A stretch of 64,000 bases of DNA from Gammaproteobacteria bacterium. Its GTDB lineage: Bacteria; Pseudomonadota; Gammaproteobacteria; Steroidobacterales; Rariloculaceae. The DNA is taken from positions 238,285-302,284 of the forward strand of contig JAJDWR010000067.1 of assembly GCA_022825505.1 (NCBI GenBank), given 5' to 3'. Positions within the stretch are counted from its first letter, which is position 1; each line of letters begins with the position of its first letter. The translations under genes and the position numbers were made by a program. Of the stretch, positions 9,256 to 18,725 are shown one piece after another. The notes beneath the pieces were generated by a model. That model did not search any database. It worked only from the letters and a program-made list of their open reading frames with translations, and had not been told where the DNA came from.

Positions 9256-11319
9256 ATGAATCACGGGCGCACCATGTTGGCGACGGTCCTGCTGGCCACT
9301 GTTTCGGCCGTTTCCGCGGAGGTTGTTCGGGTCGACGTCGAGCGTCGGGACGTCATTGCAGACGGCAGAAATTACGGCTCGGCCGGAGCCTACGAACGGC
9401 TGGCCGGGCGGTTCCACTACGCCGTGGATCCGGCAAATCCCGCCAACCGGATCGTCACCGATATCGACTACGCACCCACCAACGGCACGGGTCGTGTGGA
9501 ATTCTCGGCGGATTTCGTCCTGGTCAAGCCGAAGGATGTCCTGGCAGGCAATGGCGCCGTGTTCTTCGAGGTAGCCAGCCGCGGCCGGATCGGGGCGCTC
9601 GGCCGGTTCAACGGCGCGGCCTCAACCCGTGACCCGCTGGCCGCGGAAGACTACGGAGACGGCTTTCTGCTGGACGAGGGATTTACGCTGCTGTGGATCG
9701 GCTGGCAGCACGATACGCCCCTCGAAGACGGGCTGCTGCGGGTCTATCCGCCGATGGCCACGAACTCGGCCGACCCCATCGAGGGCCTGGTGCGAAGCGA
9801 TATTTTCGTCAACGAGACGGTGTATTCGCACTCGCTGGGGGACCGTGGCCACGTCGCCTATCCGGTGGCCGATCCATCGGACCAGCGCAACGTGCTCACC
9901 GTGAGGGACGGTATGAACGGGGAGCGGCGGACCATCCCACGTGAGCAGTGGCGATTCGCCCGCGTGGAAGGCGATCAGGTCGTCGACGACCCGACCTCAG
10001 TCCATCTTGGCAGCGGTTTCGAGCCGGGCCGGATCTACGATGTGGTCTATGTGGCCGAGAATCCACCGCTCGCCGGTCTCGGACTGGTGGCGATACGCGA
10101 TGCGATTTCGATGTTGAAGTATGGTTCCGGGGAGGCATGGGGCAATTCCGGTGGCGGTGTCCCCACAGAGGCATCGGATATCCCCGGCGGCGTCTCTGTC
10201 GAGGGACTGGATATCCCGGCAGGCTCTCTCGACCGAGCCATCGCCTTCGGGTCATCACAGAGCGGGCGGTTGCTGCGCACCTGGCTCTACGACGGTTTCA
10301 ACGCAGACGAGCAGGGCAAACGGGTGTTCGACGGCGTGATCGCGCACATCGCCGGGGCCGCCAGGGGCAGCTTCAACGTGCGGTTCGCCCAACCGTCCAG
10401 GGCTCCGGGCGGCGCGTTCGAATACCCAAACCGCCTGTTCCCGTTCGCGGACGCCGCGCAGACCGATCCCATTACCGGAAGCACCGGTGGGCTACTGGAC
10501 AACATGGGGCCCGATACCATGCCCCTTGTCTTCTACACCAACTCATCCACCGAATACTGGCGCTCCGTGGGCGCGCTTGCCCACACGACGCCGGACGGCA
10601 AACAGGACCTGCCGTTGCCGCACAACTCGCGGATCTATCACTTCGCGGGTACGCAGCACGGCCCGGCGCCTTTTCCTCCTCCGTCGGGCAGTGATGGCCA
10701 CCTTCGCAATCCAAACGACTATGACTGGTTTCTGAGGTCGCTGCTGCTACGGATGGACCTTTGGATCACCGACAATGTCCCTGCTCCGCCAAGCCGGTAC
10801 GCGACGCTCGACGAGGACACGCTGGTAAGTTACGAACACTTGGGATTCCCGAAAGTGCCGGGTGTGGATGCACTCGAGGAGGTCAGCATCCTGCGCGCGC
10901 TGGACTTCGGCCCGGAACTTGCGTCCAGGGGAGTCATCACCCGCGAACCGCCCGGCCTCGGTCCCGCGTACCCGTTTCTCGTGCCCCGTGTGGACGAGAG
11001 TGGCAACGAGATCGGCGGGCTGAGATCGCCCGACATTGCCGTGCCGCTGGGTACGTACACGGGGTGGCTGCCGGGGAATCCGGTGTCGGGCGCCGGCGTC
11101 TACGCGCCCTTCGCGCGGACTCGCGCCGAGCGCGAAGCCATGGGCGACCCGCGGCCGTCGATCGAAGAGCGCTACGAAGACCGGGCGCAGTACCTCACGC
11201 TGGTTGAGGAGGCTGCACACGCGCTTGTCGAGGAAGGTTACCTGCGCGGTGAGGATCTGGCTGAAATCCTTGCCGCGGCAGGAGGCCGTTGGGATTTCCA
11301 TATGCGGGGCGCCGATTAG
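9256..11319 (+). CDS. Large secreted alpha/beta-hydrolase domain protein (Abhydrolase_10 type)
   Basis: Exported serine hydrolase of the large alpha/beta-hydrolase_10 group, 687 residues. GGAGGGAGTGAA directly precedes the ATG. The signal peptide ends near VSAEVV. The N-terminal beta domain has VDVERRDVIADGRNYGSAGAYERL, broken here as VERRDVIADG and AYERLAGRF. The nucleophile elbow is AFGSSQSGRLLR (Ser at the G-x-S-x-x-G turn), followed by DGVIAHIAGAARG, FYTNSSTEYWR and the late His in HFAGTQHG. A cleaved ester or lactone substrate is inferred, not shown. Its position after the DUF6152 gene and before a small exported protein suggests one catabolic transcript. Confidence 0.82.
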   Translation: MNHGRTMLATVLLATVSAVSAEVVRVDVERRDVIADGRNYGSAGAYERLAGRFHYAVDPANPANRIVTDIDYAPTNGTGRVEFSADFVLVKPKDVLAGNGAVFFEVASRGRIGALGRFNGAASTRDPLAAEDYGDGFLLDEGFTLLWIGWQHDTPLEDGLLRVYPPMATNSADPIEGLVRSDIFVNETVYSHSLGDRGHVAYPVADPSDQRNVLTVRDGMNGERRTIPREQWRFARVEGDQVVDDPTSVHLGSGFEPGRIYDVVYVAENPPLAGLGLVAIRDAISMLKYGSGEAWGNSGGGVPTEASDIPGGVSVEGLDIPAGSLDRAIAFGSSQSGRLLRTWLYDGFNADEQGKRVFDGVIAHIAGAARGSFNVRFAQPSRAPGGAFEYPNRLFPFADAAQTDPITGSTGGLLDNMGPDTMPLVFYTNSSTEYWRSVGALAHTTPDGKQDLPLPHNSRIYHFAGTQHGPAPFPPPSGSDGHLRNPNDYDWFLRSLLLRMDLWITDNVPAPPSRYATLDEDTLVSYEHLGFPKVPGVDALEEVSILRALDFGPELASRGVITREPPGLGPAYPFLVPRVDESGNEIGGLRSPDIAVPLGTYTGWLPGNPVSGAGVYAPFARTRAEREAMGDPRPSIEERYEDRAQYLTLVEEAAHALVEEGYLRGEDLAEILAAAGGRWDFHMRGAD

Positions 11320-11456
11320 GGCGGACACGGCGCACGGCACCCGATCCTCGTGCCGATACAGGCGCGGTCGCTTACTGAACCGGGCATACTCGGCCCGGAT
11401 GAGTGCGGAACGCACCCGTTCCGCGCGTACATTTCCAACAATGGGAGGAACAGTTC

Positions 11457-11864
11457 ATGAACGGATTGGCGAAACGGATTCTGGGGCTATGCTCACTCTT
11501 GATTCTGGTGGCGGCCGCGGGGCCGGCCCATGCGCAGAACACCGGCGGACCCTTGCTGCCGGACGGCGACACGATGATGCTGACGGTGTTCCTGAAGCAC
11601 GACCAGACCATGAACAACGTCCAGCGCGCCGAGTTGTTGCAGGATGCCGGGTTCGACGAGATGTTTCCGCCGGACGGCGTCGAAATCGTCGATCACTACG
11701 TCATGATGGGCATCGGCCAGGTGATCGTCATGCGGTTCCCGCCCAACCTGCTGCGGATCGTCAATCTCGCCATCGAACGGGGGGCGTGGGGCGCTTATCA
11801 GACCGAGTTCTACGTGACCTACGATCTGCGCGCGGCTCGCGAGTTCGCGCAGTCCCAACAATAG
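11457..11864 (+). CDS. Small exported protein of unknown function
   Basis: 135-residue protein with a clean signal peptide (KRILGLCSLLILVAAAGPAHAQ). The ATG at 11457 is set by GGGAGGAA eight bases upstream. The mature part (MLTVFLKHDQTMNNVQRAE..., GFDEMFPPDGVEIVDHYVMMG, VIVMRFPPNLLRIVN) alternates strands and helices and could be a ferredoxin-like or dimeric alpha/beta-barrel fold, but no family is recognised. It is 137 bases downstream of the large hydrolase and ends at a hairpin terminator shared with the convergent sulfatase. Confidence 0.7.
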   Translation: MNGLAKRILGLCSLLILVAAAGPAHAQNTGGPLLPDGDTMMLTVFLKHDQTMNNVQRAELLQDAGFDEMFPPDGVEIVDHYVMMGIGQVIVMRFPPNLLRIVNLAIERGAWGAYQTEFYVTYDLRAAREFAQSQQ

Positions 11865-11870
11865 CCGAAG

Positions 11871-11889
11871 CCCGCCGGGCGGCGGGTTT
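11871..11889 (+). terminator. Hairpin terminator between convergent genes
   Basis: CCCGCC, loop GGGC, GGCGGG, then TTT, seven bases after the stop of the small exported protein and ten bases before the sulfatase stop. The six-bp GC stem with a short T run fits an intrinsic terminator for the + strand gene. Confidence 0.6.
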
Positions 11890-11898
11890 GCCGCTGGC

Positions 11899-13335
11899 TC
11901 AGGGGTAATTTCCCTCGGGGTAGGGGATGCGTCCGCTCTCCGCGTAGGGCGTGCCGCCGGGCGGGCGATTGTCCGGATCCCAGCGCATGGGCCCACCCGG
12001 TTCGCTCAGGGCAGGCAACCGATCATGCAGACTGATGGGCTCGGCCTTGGGGATCGCGTCCAACTCCTCGACGAGTTGCCGGAAGACTTCCGGATGCATT
12101 TCTGACACGTCGTTCTCTTCGAATGGATCATTGAGAATATCGAATAGCAAATCCTCTGTTCCGCCCTGATCGTCCGCAACCCGGACCAATTTCCAGCCGC
12201 CACTGAAATAGGCGTGTTGCATGACACCACGACCGAAATGGCTGATCAGGGCAGGGCCTGCCGGAGCCGGTGCACCGTCGGCGATCGCGGGCCAGAAATT
12301 GCGGCCATCGATGGGTTGTGCGGCGTCCGCGTCGGCGCCCGCCGCTGCGAGCAACGTGGGCAGCAGGTCCGTTACTGTCATTTGCTCCCCGAAGACAGTG
12401 CCGGCTTCCAGTCCCGTGGGCCAATGCATGAAGGCGGGCACACGGTTACCGCCCTCGAAGGGGCTGCCCTTGCCGCCGCGCAGCGGCCCGTTGTCGGCGC
12501 CCAGGTTCGCCGAGCCGCCGTTGTCGGAGAAAAACACCAGCAGGGTGTTTTCCGCAATCCGCGCCTCTTCCAGGGCCGCCGCGATGCGGGCAATGCCCCG
12601 GTCCAATTCGGTCACCATGGCTGCATAGATGCGGCGCCGTTCATCGTCGATATGGGCGTATTCGGCGATGGCCTCCGCGGACGCCTGCAGCGGAGCGTGA
12701 GGCGCACCGAAGGCCACGTAGAGCAGCAGCGGCGCGTTCTGGTCGCGTTCCCGGATCTGCCTTACCGCTTCGGCGGCGACCAGGCCCGTGGCGTGGCCGG
12801 TCTCGTGGACAGTGTTGCCGTCGCGCTGCCAGTCGACGCGGCCAAAGAGGGTGTGCAGTTCATGGTTCAGATAACCATGAAGATAGCCGTAGAAGCTTTC
12901 GAATCCGCGATTCATCGGGTGGTACTCGGGTTCGTTGGGACCCAGATGCCATTTGCCCACCGCGTGGGTTCGATACCCTGCCTCCCGAAAATATTCGGGC
13001 AACAGCTTTTCGTCCAAAGGCAGGCCGCGCGCGTACCAGGGGTTGAAGGGTCCGAGCACGCCGGTATTGACTGCGAATCGACCCGTCATGAGGGCTGCGC
13101 GGGTCGGTGAACACAGCGAGTGCGTGTAGAACCGCTCGAATCGCACGCCGCCTGCGGCCAGCCGGTCGAGCTCCGGCGTCCGGATCTCGCTGCCATGGAA
13201 CCCCACGTCGCCCCAACCCATGTCGTCGGCCATCACGATCACGATATTCGGGGCCGCGCCGGCGGATGCCGCCATGCTCGCCGCGACCGCCATTGTAGCA
13301 AAGGCCCTCAATGTGAACTCAAGAAAACGCGTCAT
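11899..13335 (-). CDS. Secreted sulfatase (formylglycine, Cys-type)
   Basis: Arylsulfatase-family enzyme that hydrolyses sulfate esters in the periplasm. The signal peptide ends near ASAGAAPN. The metal site DDMGWGDVGFHG follows at once. The sulfatase signature CSPTRAALMTGRF carries the Cys that is converted to formylglycine, so a maturase elsewhere in the genome is required. HAVGKWHLG and the late FFSDNGGSANLGADN with RGGKGSPFEGG complete the active-site blocks. 478 residues is typical. Convergent with the preceding block and divergent from the TVP38-like gene. The native substrate (algal or host sulfated compound) cannot be told from sequence. Confidence 0.92.
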   Translation of the reverse strand: MTRFLEFTLRAFATMAVAASMAASAGAAPNIVIVMADDMGWGDVGFHGSEIRTPELDRLAAGGVRFERFYTHSLCSPTRAALMTGRFAVNTGVLGPFNPWYARGLPLDEKLLPEYFREAGYRTHAVGKWHLGPNEPEYHPMNRGFESFYGYLHGYLNHELHTLFGRVDWQRDGNTVHETGHATGLVAAEAVRQIRERDQNAPLLLYVAFGAPHAPLQASAEAIAEYAHIDDERRRIYAAMVTELDRGIARIAAALEEARIAENTLLVFFSDNGGSANLGADNGPLRGGKGSPFEGGNRVPAFMHWPTGLEAGTVFGEQMTVTDLLPTLLAAAGADADAAQPIDGRNFWPAIADGAPAPAGPALISHFGRGVMQHAYFSGGWKLVRVADDQGGTEDLLFDILNDPFEENDVSEMHPEVFRQLVEELDAIPKAEPISLHDRLPALSEPGGPMRWDPDNRPPGGTPYAESGRIPYPEGNYP

Positions 13336-13441
13336 GGATCAAGACCTGCTACTTTCTGTCCAACTGTTATCTGATTGTACTCGTTAACGCGGCCTCGCCC
13401 ACTTCTGTCGAATGGCAGGTTGACCGCGACAGGAACTGCTC

Positions 13442-14191
13442 ATGAAAATTCCTGCGAAACCACTGCTGCTTGCATTGTTCATTGGAGTCATGCTCGCGGT
13501 CGTGGTACTGCTGCCCGTTCGGGAGTGGTTGACCGTCGCCCTGATGTGGACCGGGTCTCACCGCTTTTTCGCCTGGATCCTGTTCATCGTCATGTACCTG
13601 GTTGCCACGGTTCTGGTCGTCCCCGGTACCATCCTTACGTTGGCGGCAGGCTTCGCATTCGGCGTGCCTGTGGGGGCGATGCTGGTTTCGGCCGGCAGCC
13701 TTGCTGGCGCCAGTACGGCGTTTCTGGTCGGGCGATTCTTCGCCAGGGACTGGGTCGCCGGCAGGATCTCGGAATGGCGCACATTCGACGCCCTTGACAA
13801 GGCGGCGGGTCAGGAGGGTTTCGTGATCGTGTTGCTGTCGCGTTTGTCGCCGCTGTTTCCGTTCAACCTGTTGAACTACGCTTTCGGGCTCACGGCCGTT
13901 CGCTTCAGGGACTATGTGCTCGCCTCCTGGATCGGGATGGCGCCCGCCATCGTCCTTTACGTCTACATCGGCTCCACGGCGCGGTCGCTGACCGAACTTG
14001 CCGAGGGTGAGTTCGAGGCCGGAACAGGCGGTACCGTACTGTTTGTTGCCGGACTCATCGCCACGTTGATTCTGACGATCTTCATCACTCGCAAGGCAAC
14101 GAGGACGCTGGCGATGCATCTGGAAGAACCCGCCGGATCAGGCAGGCGAGGACGTGAACGGCCGACCGGTCGACATACGGGCAATCATTAA
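13442..14191 (+). CDS. TVP38/TMEM64 (DedA-superfamily) membrane protein
   Basis: Inner-membrane protein of 249 residues with about six hydrophobic segments. The family core is recognisable: VPGTILTLAAGFAFGVPVGA, then GSLAGASTAFLVGRFFARDWV, LSRLSPLFPFNLLNYAFGLT and the terminal YIGSTARSL. Members of this superfamily are linked to lipid scrambling and membrane homeostasis. The C-terminal tail after residue 230 is basic and soluble. The upstream 100 bases are shared with the divergent sulfatase. Confidence 0.88.
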   Translation: MKIPAKPLLLALFIGVMLAVVVLLPVREWLTVALMWTGSHRFFAWILFIVMYLVATVLVVPGTILTLAAGFAFGVPVGAMLVSAGSLAGASTAFLVGRFFARDWVAGRISEWRTFDALDKAAGQEGFVIVLLSRLSPLFPFNLLNYAFGLTAVRFRDYVLASWIGMAPAIVLYVYIGSTARSLTELAEGEFEAGTGGTVLFVAGLIATLILTIFITRKATRTLAMHLEEPAGSGRRGRERPTGRHTGNH

Positions 14192-14243
14192 TTTTCAGCG
14201 CGGTCGATAGCGCGCCCTCTTCCGCTGTGGCATAAGATGGATT

Positions 14244-15794
14244 ATGAATACGAAAAGCTTTCCGATTGACGTGAGCCGCTCCCGGACCATTGTGTTCTTC
14301 CTCGGCGTCTGGATGGCGGGGTGCGGTGCACGGCAGGACGACGGCGGCATCGTCGTAGATGCTACGGCCGTCGACACTCAGGCTGTGGACGCCCAGCCCG
14401 TTCACACTCAGGCGTGGAACATGGGACTGGTCGGCTACCAAGACCTTCAGGGCCGCTCGGCCTATCAGCCCGTCATTCACGCCTACGGGGACCGGCGAGT
14501 CCTGTTCGTCGGGCACCACGCCGGCGAGGCCGTCAACCCGCTGACGGAACAGAACGAAGTCAACGGCCTGTCGCTCCTGGACGTAACCGATCCAGCCTCG
14601 CCGGTCATGCTCGCGCACGTTCCGCCCACCGGTGAAGAAGCCAGCGGCACGCAACATGTCCAGGTCTGCGACGGCGACGTTCTGCCCGAGGGCGGCCCGG
14701 GCCGAGTCTACGCTGTGCGAACCAACGGATTGCTCGCCTACGAGTTGCTCGACGTCACCGATCCGGCCAGGCCGGAGGTCCTTTCCATCATTGCGGAGAC
14801 GGGCGTCTCGTCGCGCCCCGAGTCAAGCCGCGGCAACCGTGAGACCCACAAGATCCAGTGGGAGTGCGAGACGGGCGTGGGCTACTTCAACGGCACGCCC
14901 GAAGGCTGGCGAGTCACCCGCGTGCTGCAGGCCTTCGACCTGAGCAATCCGGAGGCGCCTCGGCACATCCGCGACTTCGGTCTGGTAGGCTGGGAACCCA
15001 CGGCCGAAGGGTCCATGCCGGAGTATTCGATTTCCGGGTTGCACCAGCCGTTCGTGCATGGGGACTACATGTACCTCGGATACGGCAGCGGCAACAACGG
15101 CACGCTGCAGATTCTGGACAAGGACCGGTTCCTCGACGGCGATCCCGATGCGGAAGACCCGTTCGCACCTACGCCGGAGAACCTGCTGTATCCGCAGATC
15201 TCGCGGCTCGACATGCCGTCCTGGTGGGGCGTCCACACAGCCAAACCCGCACTTGGCGTGCCGATCCCGAATCCCGGGGTTGAGGGTGGTGTCGACGTCA
15301 GGGATTTTCTGATCGTTCCCTCCGAAGCAGGCGGTAGCGCCTTGTACTGTCGGGGCGAGCGTGACGTGGTCTTCATGATCGACATCACCGAGGCCGACAA
15401 ACCCTATCCGGTATCCACCTACCAGGTGTCTGACACGCCCGGCGATTTCTGCGAACGCGGCGGCCGCTTCGGACCGCATTCAGTGAACGATGCCTTCCAC
15501 CCTGCTTTCGACAGGACGCTGGCGGTGTTTTCCTACTTCAATGCCGGCATTCGCGCGGTGGACATCCGCGATCCCTTCCTGCCGGTGGAGGTGGGTTACT
15601 ACATCCCCGATACCACGGAGGCGACCATCGAACTGTGCGCCACGATAGACGGCAACGAAAGGTGCGACGCAGCGATCCAGACCAATAACGTCGAAATCGA
15701 CGACCGTGGCTACATCTACGCCGTTGACCGGTCGCACACGGGTTTGCACATCGTTGAACTCACCGGCGAGGCGGCGGAACTCGTGGGGCTATAG
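14244..15794 (+). CDS. LVIVD-repeat beta-propeller protein, probable lipoprotein
   Basis: 516-residue exported propeller. The N-terminal hydrophobic segment ends MAGC, a near-lipobox, so attachment to a membrane is likely. Repeats of the LVIVD type occur: NGLSLLDVTDPASPVML, AYELLDVTDPARPEVLS, VLQAFDLSNPEAPRHI, VFMIDITEADKPYPV and IRAVDIRDPFLPVEVGYY. The late DDRGYIYAVDRSHTGLHIVEL closes the propeller. No catalytic residues are evident; a binding or scaffold role is the cautious reading. 88 bases separate it from the next gene in the same direction. Confidence 0.75.
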   Translation: MNTKSFPIDVSRSRTIVFFLGVWMAGCGARQDDGGIVVDATAVDTQAVDAQPVHTQAWNMGLVGYQDLQGRSAYQPVIHAYGDRRVLFVGHHAGEAVNPLTEQNEVNGLSLLDVTDPASPVMLAHVPPTGEEASGTQHVQVCDGDVLPEGGPGRVYAVRTNGLLAYELLDVTDPARPEVLSIIAETGVSSRPESSRGNRETHKIQWECETGVGYFNGTPEGWRVTRVLQAFDLSNPEAPRHIRDFGLVGWEPTAEGSMPEYSISGLHQPFVHGDYMYLGYGSGNNGTLQILDKDRFLDGDPDAEDPFAPTPENLLYPQISRLDMPSWWGVHTAKPALGVPIPNPGVEGGVDVRDFLIVPSEAGGSALYCRGERDVVFMIDITEADKPYPVSTYQVSDTPGDFCERGGRFGPHSVNDAFHPAFDRTLAVFSYFNAGIRAVDIRDPFLPVEVGYYIPDTTEATIELCATIDGNERCDAAIQTNNVEIDDRGYIYAVDRSHTGLHIVELTGEAAELVGL

Positions 15795-15881
15795 GCTGAT
15801 TCGCAGATATCCTATAGTCTGAAAAGCGCGCCGGAAATCTGCGTCAAGACCCGATCCCACGTTCGACCCAAGGAGTTGTGC

Positions 15882-16484
15882 ATGCCTCGACTGGACTATC
15901 TGCAGGATGACGAGCTGGGAGCGGAGGCGCTTGAGCACATCGAGAACGCCGAACTGACCGGCGCCCCGGACCCCAGGGTGCTGCGCGTGATTTTTCGGAG
16001 CCCCATCGGCATGGCCTGGTACCGCTATTGGCTGTCGCTCTGCAACGAGGGCGAGTTGCCCAGGGACCTGAAGGAACTGTGCCGGGTCAAGATCGCGTTC
16101 GATCACAACTGCGGTTACTGCGGTACCGTGCGCTCGGCGGCCGCCATTGAAGCCGGACTGACCGAGGAGCGGGTCCAGGCCGTGTGGGACTTCGAGCATT
16201 CTCCGCTTCTGTCGGCGCGGGAGAAGGTTGCGCTGCGTTTCGCGGATCACCTCAAGCACGATATTGCAAGGGCGGACAATGACGGCTTTTACGCTGAACT
16301 CCGCGAGCACTTCTCCGAATCAGAGATCGTGGAACTGGGAATGTGGTGCGCGGAGAACGTGGGCGCCGGCAGTTTCGTGCGAACGTTGAACATCATCACC
16401 TGGGCCGAAGCCTGCCGGCTAAATCCGCTGACGGGGGAGAACGCCGGCCGCAAGGCAGCGTCCGCCGGGGAAGCCGCCGCTTGA
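15882..16484 (+). CDS. Carboxymuconolactone decarboxylase/AhpD-like protein
   Basis: 200-residue all-helical protein of the CMD/AhpD-like family. ATG at 15882 is chosen because AAGGAG lies six bases upstream. The redox-type CxxC appears as DHNCGYCGTVRSAAA; at the position where AhpD-like proteins usually have His (CxxCxxxH) this one has Arg, so a peroxidase function by that relay is doubtful. LREHFSESEIVELG is typical of the family's second helix pair. It ends 29 bases before the TRAP binding-protein gene and probably belongs to the same transcript, suggesting a step in catabolism of the TRAP substrate. Confidence 0.82.
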   Translation: MPRLDYLQDDELGAEALEHIENAELTGAPDPRVLRVIFRSPIGMAWYRYWLSLCNEGELPRDLKELCRVKIAFDHNCGYCGTVRSAAAIEAGLTEERVQAVWDFEHSPLLSAREKVALRFADHLKHDIARADNDGFYAELREHFSESEIVELGMWCAENVGAGSFVRTLNIITWAEACRLNPLTGENAGRKAASAGEAAA

Positions 16485-16513
16485 TTGAGTTCCGCCTGAA
16501 GGACAATCGCAGC

Positions 16514-17647
16514 ATGGCCGGGACCGGGATGATTCGGCTACAGCGTCGGCGCGCGCGAACCCGGTGGAGATCGCGGCGAAGCCGTTTCCTGATCGTCATG
16601 GCCGTTATGGCCATTTTTTCCCTGCCGCCGGACGATGCCGCCGCCGAGCAGTTCACGTTGCGGGTCGGCTCCGGGCATCCTGCCGGTGCGACCGTGTACG
16701 TCACCGTGTTGCGCGACTACCTGGTTCCCGAACTGCGCCGGCGGGTAGCCGAGGAGACCGGCCACGAATTGCGGATCATCGAGGGCTACGGGGGATCGAT
16801 CGCCTCCGTGGCCGAGACGCTGGAGGCGGTGCAGATCGGGATTCTCGACATCGGCGCCTACTGCACCTGCTTCGAGCCCGCGAAGCTGTTTCTCCACAAC
16901 TTCCAGTACTTCGTTCCCTTCGGCCCCCAGGACGCGCAACTGGCGATGCGGGTGGCGCGCCAGGTCTACGACGACTACCCCTGGCTGACGGACCACCTGG
17001 AGGAGAACTACCGGCAGACGGTCATCGCCATCAACGGCTGGGACAACTACCATCTGGGTTCAAGCGTCGCCTGGGAGTCCATTGACGACCTGAGAGGCGT
17101 GAAGGTGGCGGGCGCGGGTCCGAACCTGCCCTGGCTGGAGTTCGCCGGCGTGATTCCCGTTCAGTCCACGTTGCCCGACGGCTACATGTCCCTGCAAACG
17201 GGCGTCTACTCCGGTTGGGTGATGTTTCCCTCCGCGTACGCGGCCTACAAGTTCCACGAGCCCGCCCCGTATTACACCCTGATCGGATTCGGCGCCATGG
17301 GCGGCGCAGTGGTGGTGACCATGAATACTCGTTCGCTCGAAAGGCTGCCGCCCGAAGTGCGGCGCATCGTTGCGGAAGTGGGGCGCGACTACGAAGCCGA
17401 AGCCGCGCGGGTGCTTGACGTACGCCAGGTTGCGGGTCTTGAAGTGTTGCGCACATCGGGCGCCGAAGTGCGAGAACTGCCGACGGCCGAACGCGCCCAA
17501 TGGGCGCAGTCGCTGCTGGACTTCCCCGACCGCATGGCCAAGGAGGCCGACTCCCGCGGCATGCCCGGTTCCACCGTGATCGCAGCCTATATCGAGACGG
17601 TGACCCGGAACGGCTATGATTGGCCGGTTCGATACGTCATCGAATAG
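16514..17647 (+). CDS. dctP: TRAP transporter solute-binding protein, DctP family
   Basis: Periplasmic substrate-capture protein for the TRAP permease encoded by the DctQ and DctM genes downstream. The start at 16514 gives a long, Arg-rich n-region and a hydrophobic signal ending AAAEQ. The mature protein begins FTLRVGSGHPAGA and shows TRAP-SBP features: WESIDDLRGVKVAG (with the usual arginine that contacts a carboxylate), DGYMSLQTGVYSGW and LERLPPEVRRIVAEVG. 377 residues. An organic acid ligand is expected for the family. The order is CMD-like, dctP, Gfo/Idh/MocA, dctQ, dctM. Confidence 0.9.
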   Translation: MAGTGMIRLQRRRARTRWRSRRSRFLIVMAVMAIFSLPPDDAAAEQFTLRVGSGHPAGATVYVTVLRDYLVPELRRRVAEETGHELRIIEGYGGSIASVAETLEAVQIGILDIGAYCTCFEPAKLFLHNFQYFVPFGPQDAQLAMRVARQVYDDYPWLTDHLEENYRQTVIAINGWDNYHLGSSVAWESIDDLRGVKVAGAGPNLPWLEFAGVIPVQSTLPDGYMSLQTGVYSGWVMFPSAYAAYKFHEPAPYYTLIGFGAMGGAVVVTMNTRSLERLPPEVRRIVAEVGRDYEAEAARVLDVRQVAGLEVLRTSGAEVRELPTAERAQWAQSLLDFPDRMAKEADSRGMPGSTVIAAYIETVTRNGYDWPVRYVIE

Positions 17648-17677
17648 CTCCCCCTTAAAAAAATAGCGAGGCATGCA

Positions 17678-18670
17678 GTGATCAAAGCGGCAATGGTAGG
17701 GCTCGGCTGGTGGGGCCGGCACATGGTCAGGTCGGTGGCGGAAAGTGGCAACATCGAGGTTGTTCGCCTGACATCGCGCAGTCCGCAGGGTCACCGGGAT
17801 TTCGCCGAGGAAACCGGCATTCGGCTGGCGGACAGCTACGAAGACGTGCTCAAGGACCCGGAAGTGGAGGCCGTCATTCTGTGCACGCCGCACTCCCAGC
17901 ACGAAGCGCAGGTGCTTGCCGCGGTAGAGGCGGGCAAGCAGATATTCTGCGAGAAGCCGCTTGCGCTGACCCGGGCAAGCGTCGAGCGGATGATGGCCGC
18001 AGTGAACGAGGCCGGCCTGGTGCTCGGTGTGGGCCATGAGCGCCGTTACGAGTCCACCATGGAAGCCATCGCGGGGATGGTGGCTTCGGGCGAACTGGGA
18101 ACCCTGATGCACGTCGAGGCGAACTTCTCGCACAGCATCTTTGCCTCGGTAGAGGCGGACAACTGGCGCGGGTCAGAGGCCGAGGCGCCGGCGGCGGGCA
18201 TGACCGGCATGGGCGTGCACCTCACGGATCTCTTCATCTCCATGCTGGGGCCGGTGCAAGCGGTGGCGGCCCAGACCGCGCGCCGCGTGCTCAAGCTGCC
18301 CACGGGCGACATCGTCACCCTGCAGATGCGCTTCGAAAGCGGCGCCACCGGCTTCGTCGGCGCGATCTCGGCGACGCCCTATTACGGGCGGCTGAGCCTC
18401 TTCGGCGAACGCTTGTGGCTTGAGGCGCGGGACGACGCCCATCCGCAGGAGGGCGGCCGGACGACTCTGGTCACCTGCGGACCCGACGGCGTGCAGCGCA
18501 GCCGGACGTTCGAACCCAAGGACCCCGTCCGGGCGAACCTCGAGGAGTGGGCCAACGCCGTGGAAGGGCGGGGCGGGTACCGGTTCAGCGATGCCGAGCG
18601 AATCGGCAACGTGGCCCTGCTCGAAGCCATCGCCAAATCCGTCAGGAACGGCGGCTGGGTCGACCTCTGA
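17678..18670 (+). CDS. Gfo/Idh/MocA-family NAD(P)-dependent oxidoreductase
   Basis: Cytosolic oxidoreductase with an N-terminal Rossmann fold (VGLGWWGRHM at residue 7) and the EKPLAL signature near residue 92 whose Lys is catalytic in the family. The C-terminal alpha/beta domain carries GHERRYESTME and MTGMGVHLTDLF, the latter with a likely catalytic His. GTG at 17678 is preceded by GCGAGG; the nearby ATG at 17673 is out of frame and stops at once. 330 residues. It is inserted between the TRAP binding protein and permease genes, which suggests it oxidises or epimerises the imported compound. Confidence 0.88.
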   Translation: MIKAAMVGLGWWGRHMVRSVAESGNIEVVRLTSRSPQGHRDFAEETGIRLADSYEDVLKDPEVEAVILCTPHSQHEAQVLAAVEAGKQIFCEKPLALTRASVERMMAAVNEAGLVLGVGHERRYESTMEAIAGMVASGELGTLMHVEANFSHSIFASVEADNWRGSEAEAPAAGMTGMGVHLTDLFISMLGPVQAVAAQTARRVLKLPTGDIVTLQMRFESGATGFVGAISATPYYGRLSLFGERLWLEARDDAHPQEGGRTTLVTCGPDGVQRSRTFEPKDPVRANLEEWANAVEGRGGYRFSDAERIGNVALLEAIAKSVRNGGWVDL

Positions 18671-18725
18671 GCGGCGTGGCGGGGCCGGGCAACAGCCGCC
18701 GCGAAGTCTGTCCGCCGGGCCGGCG

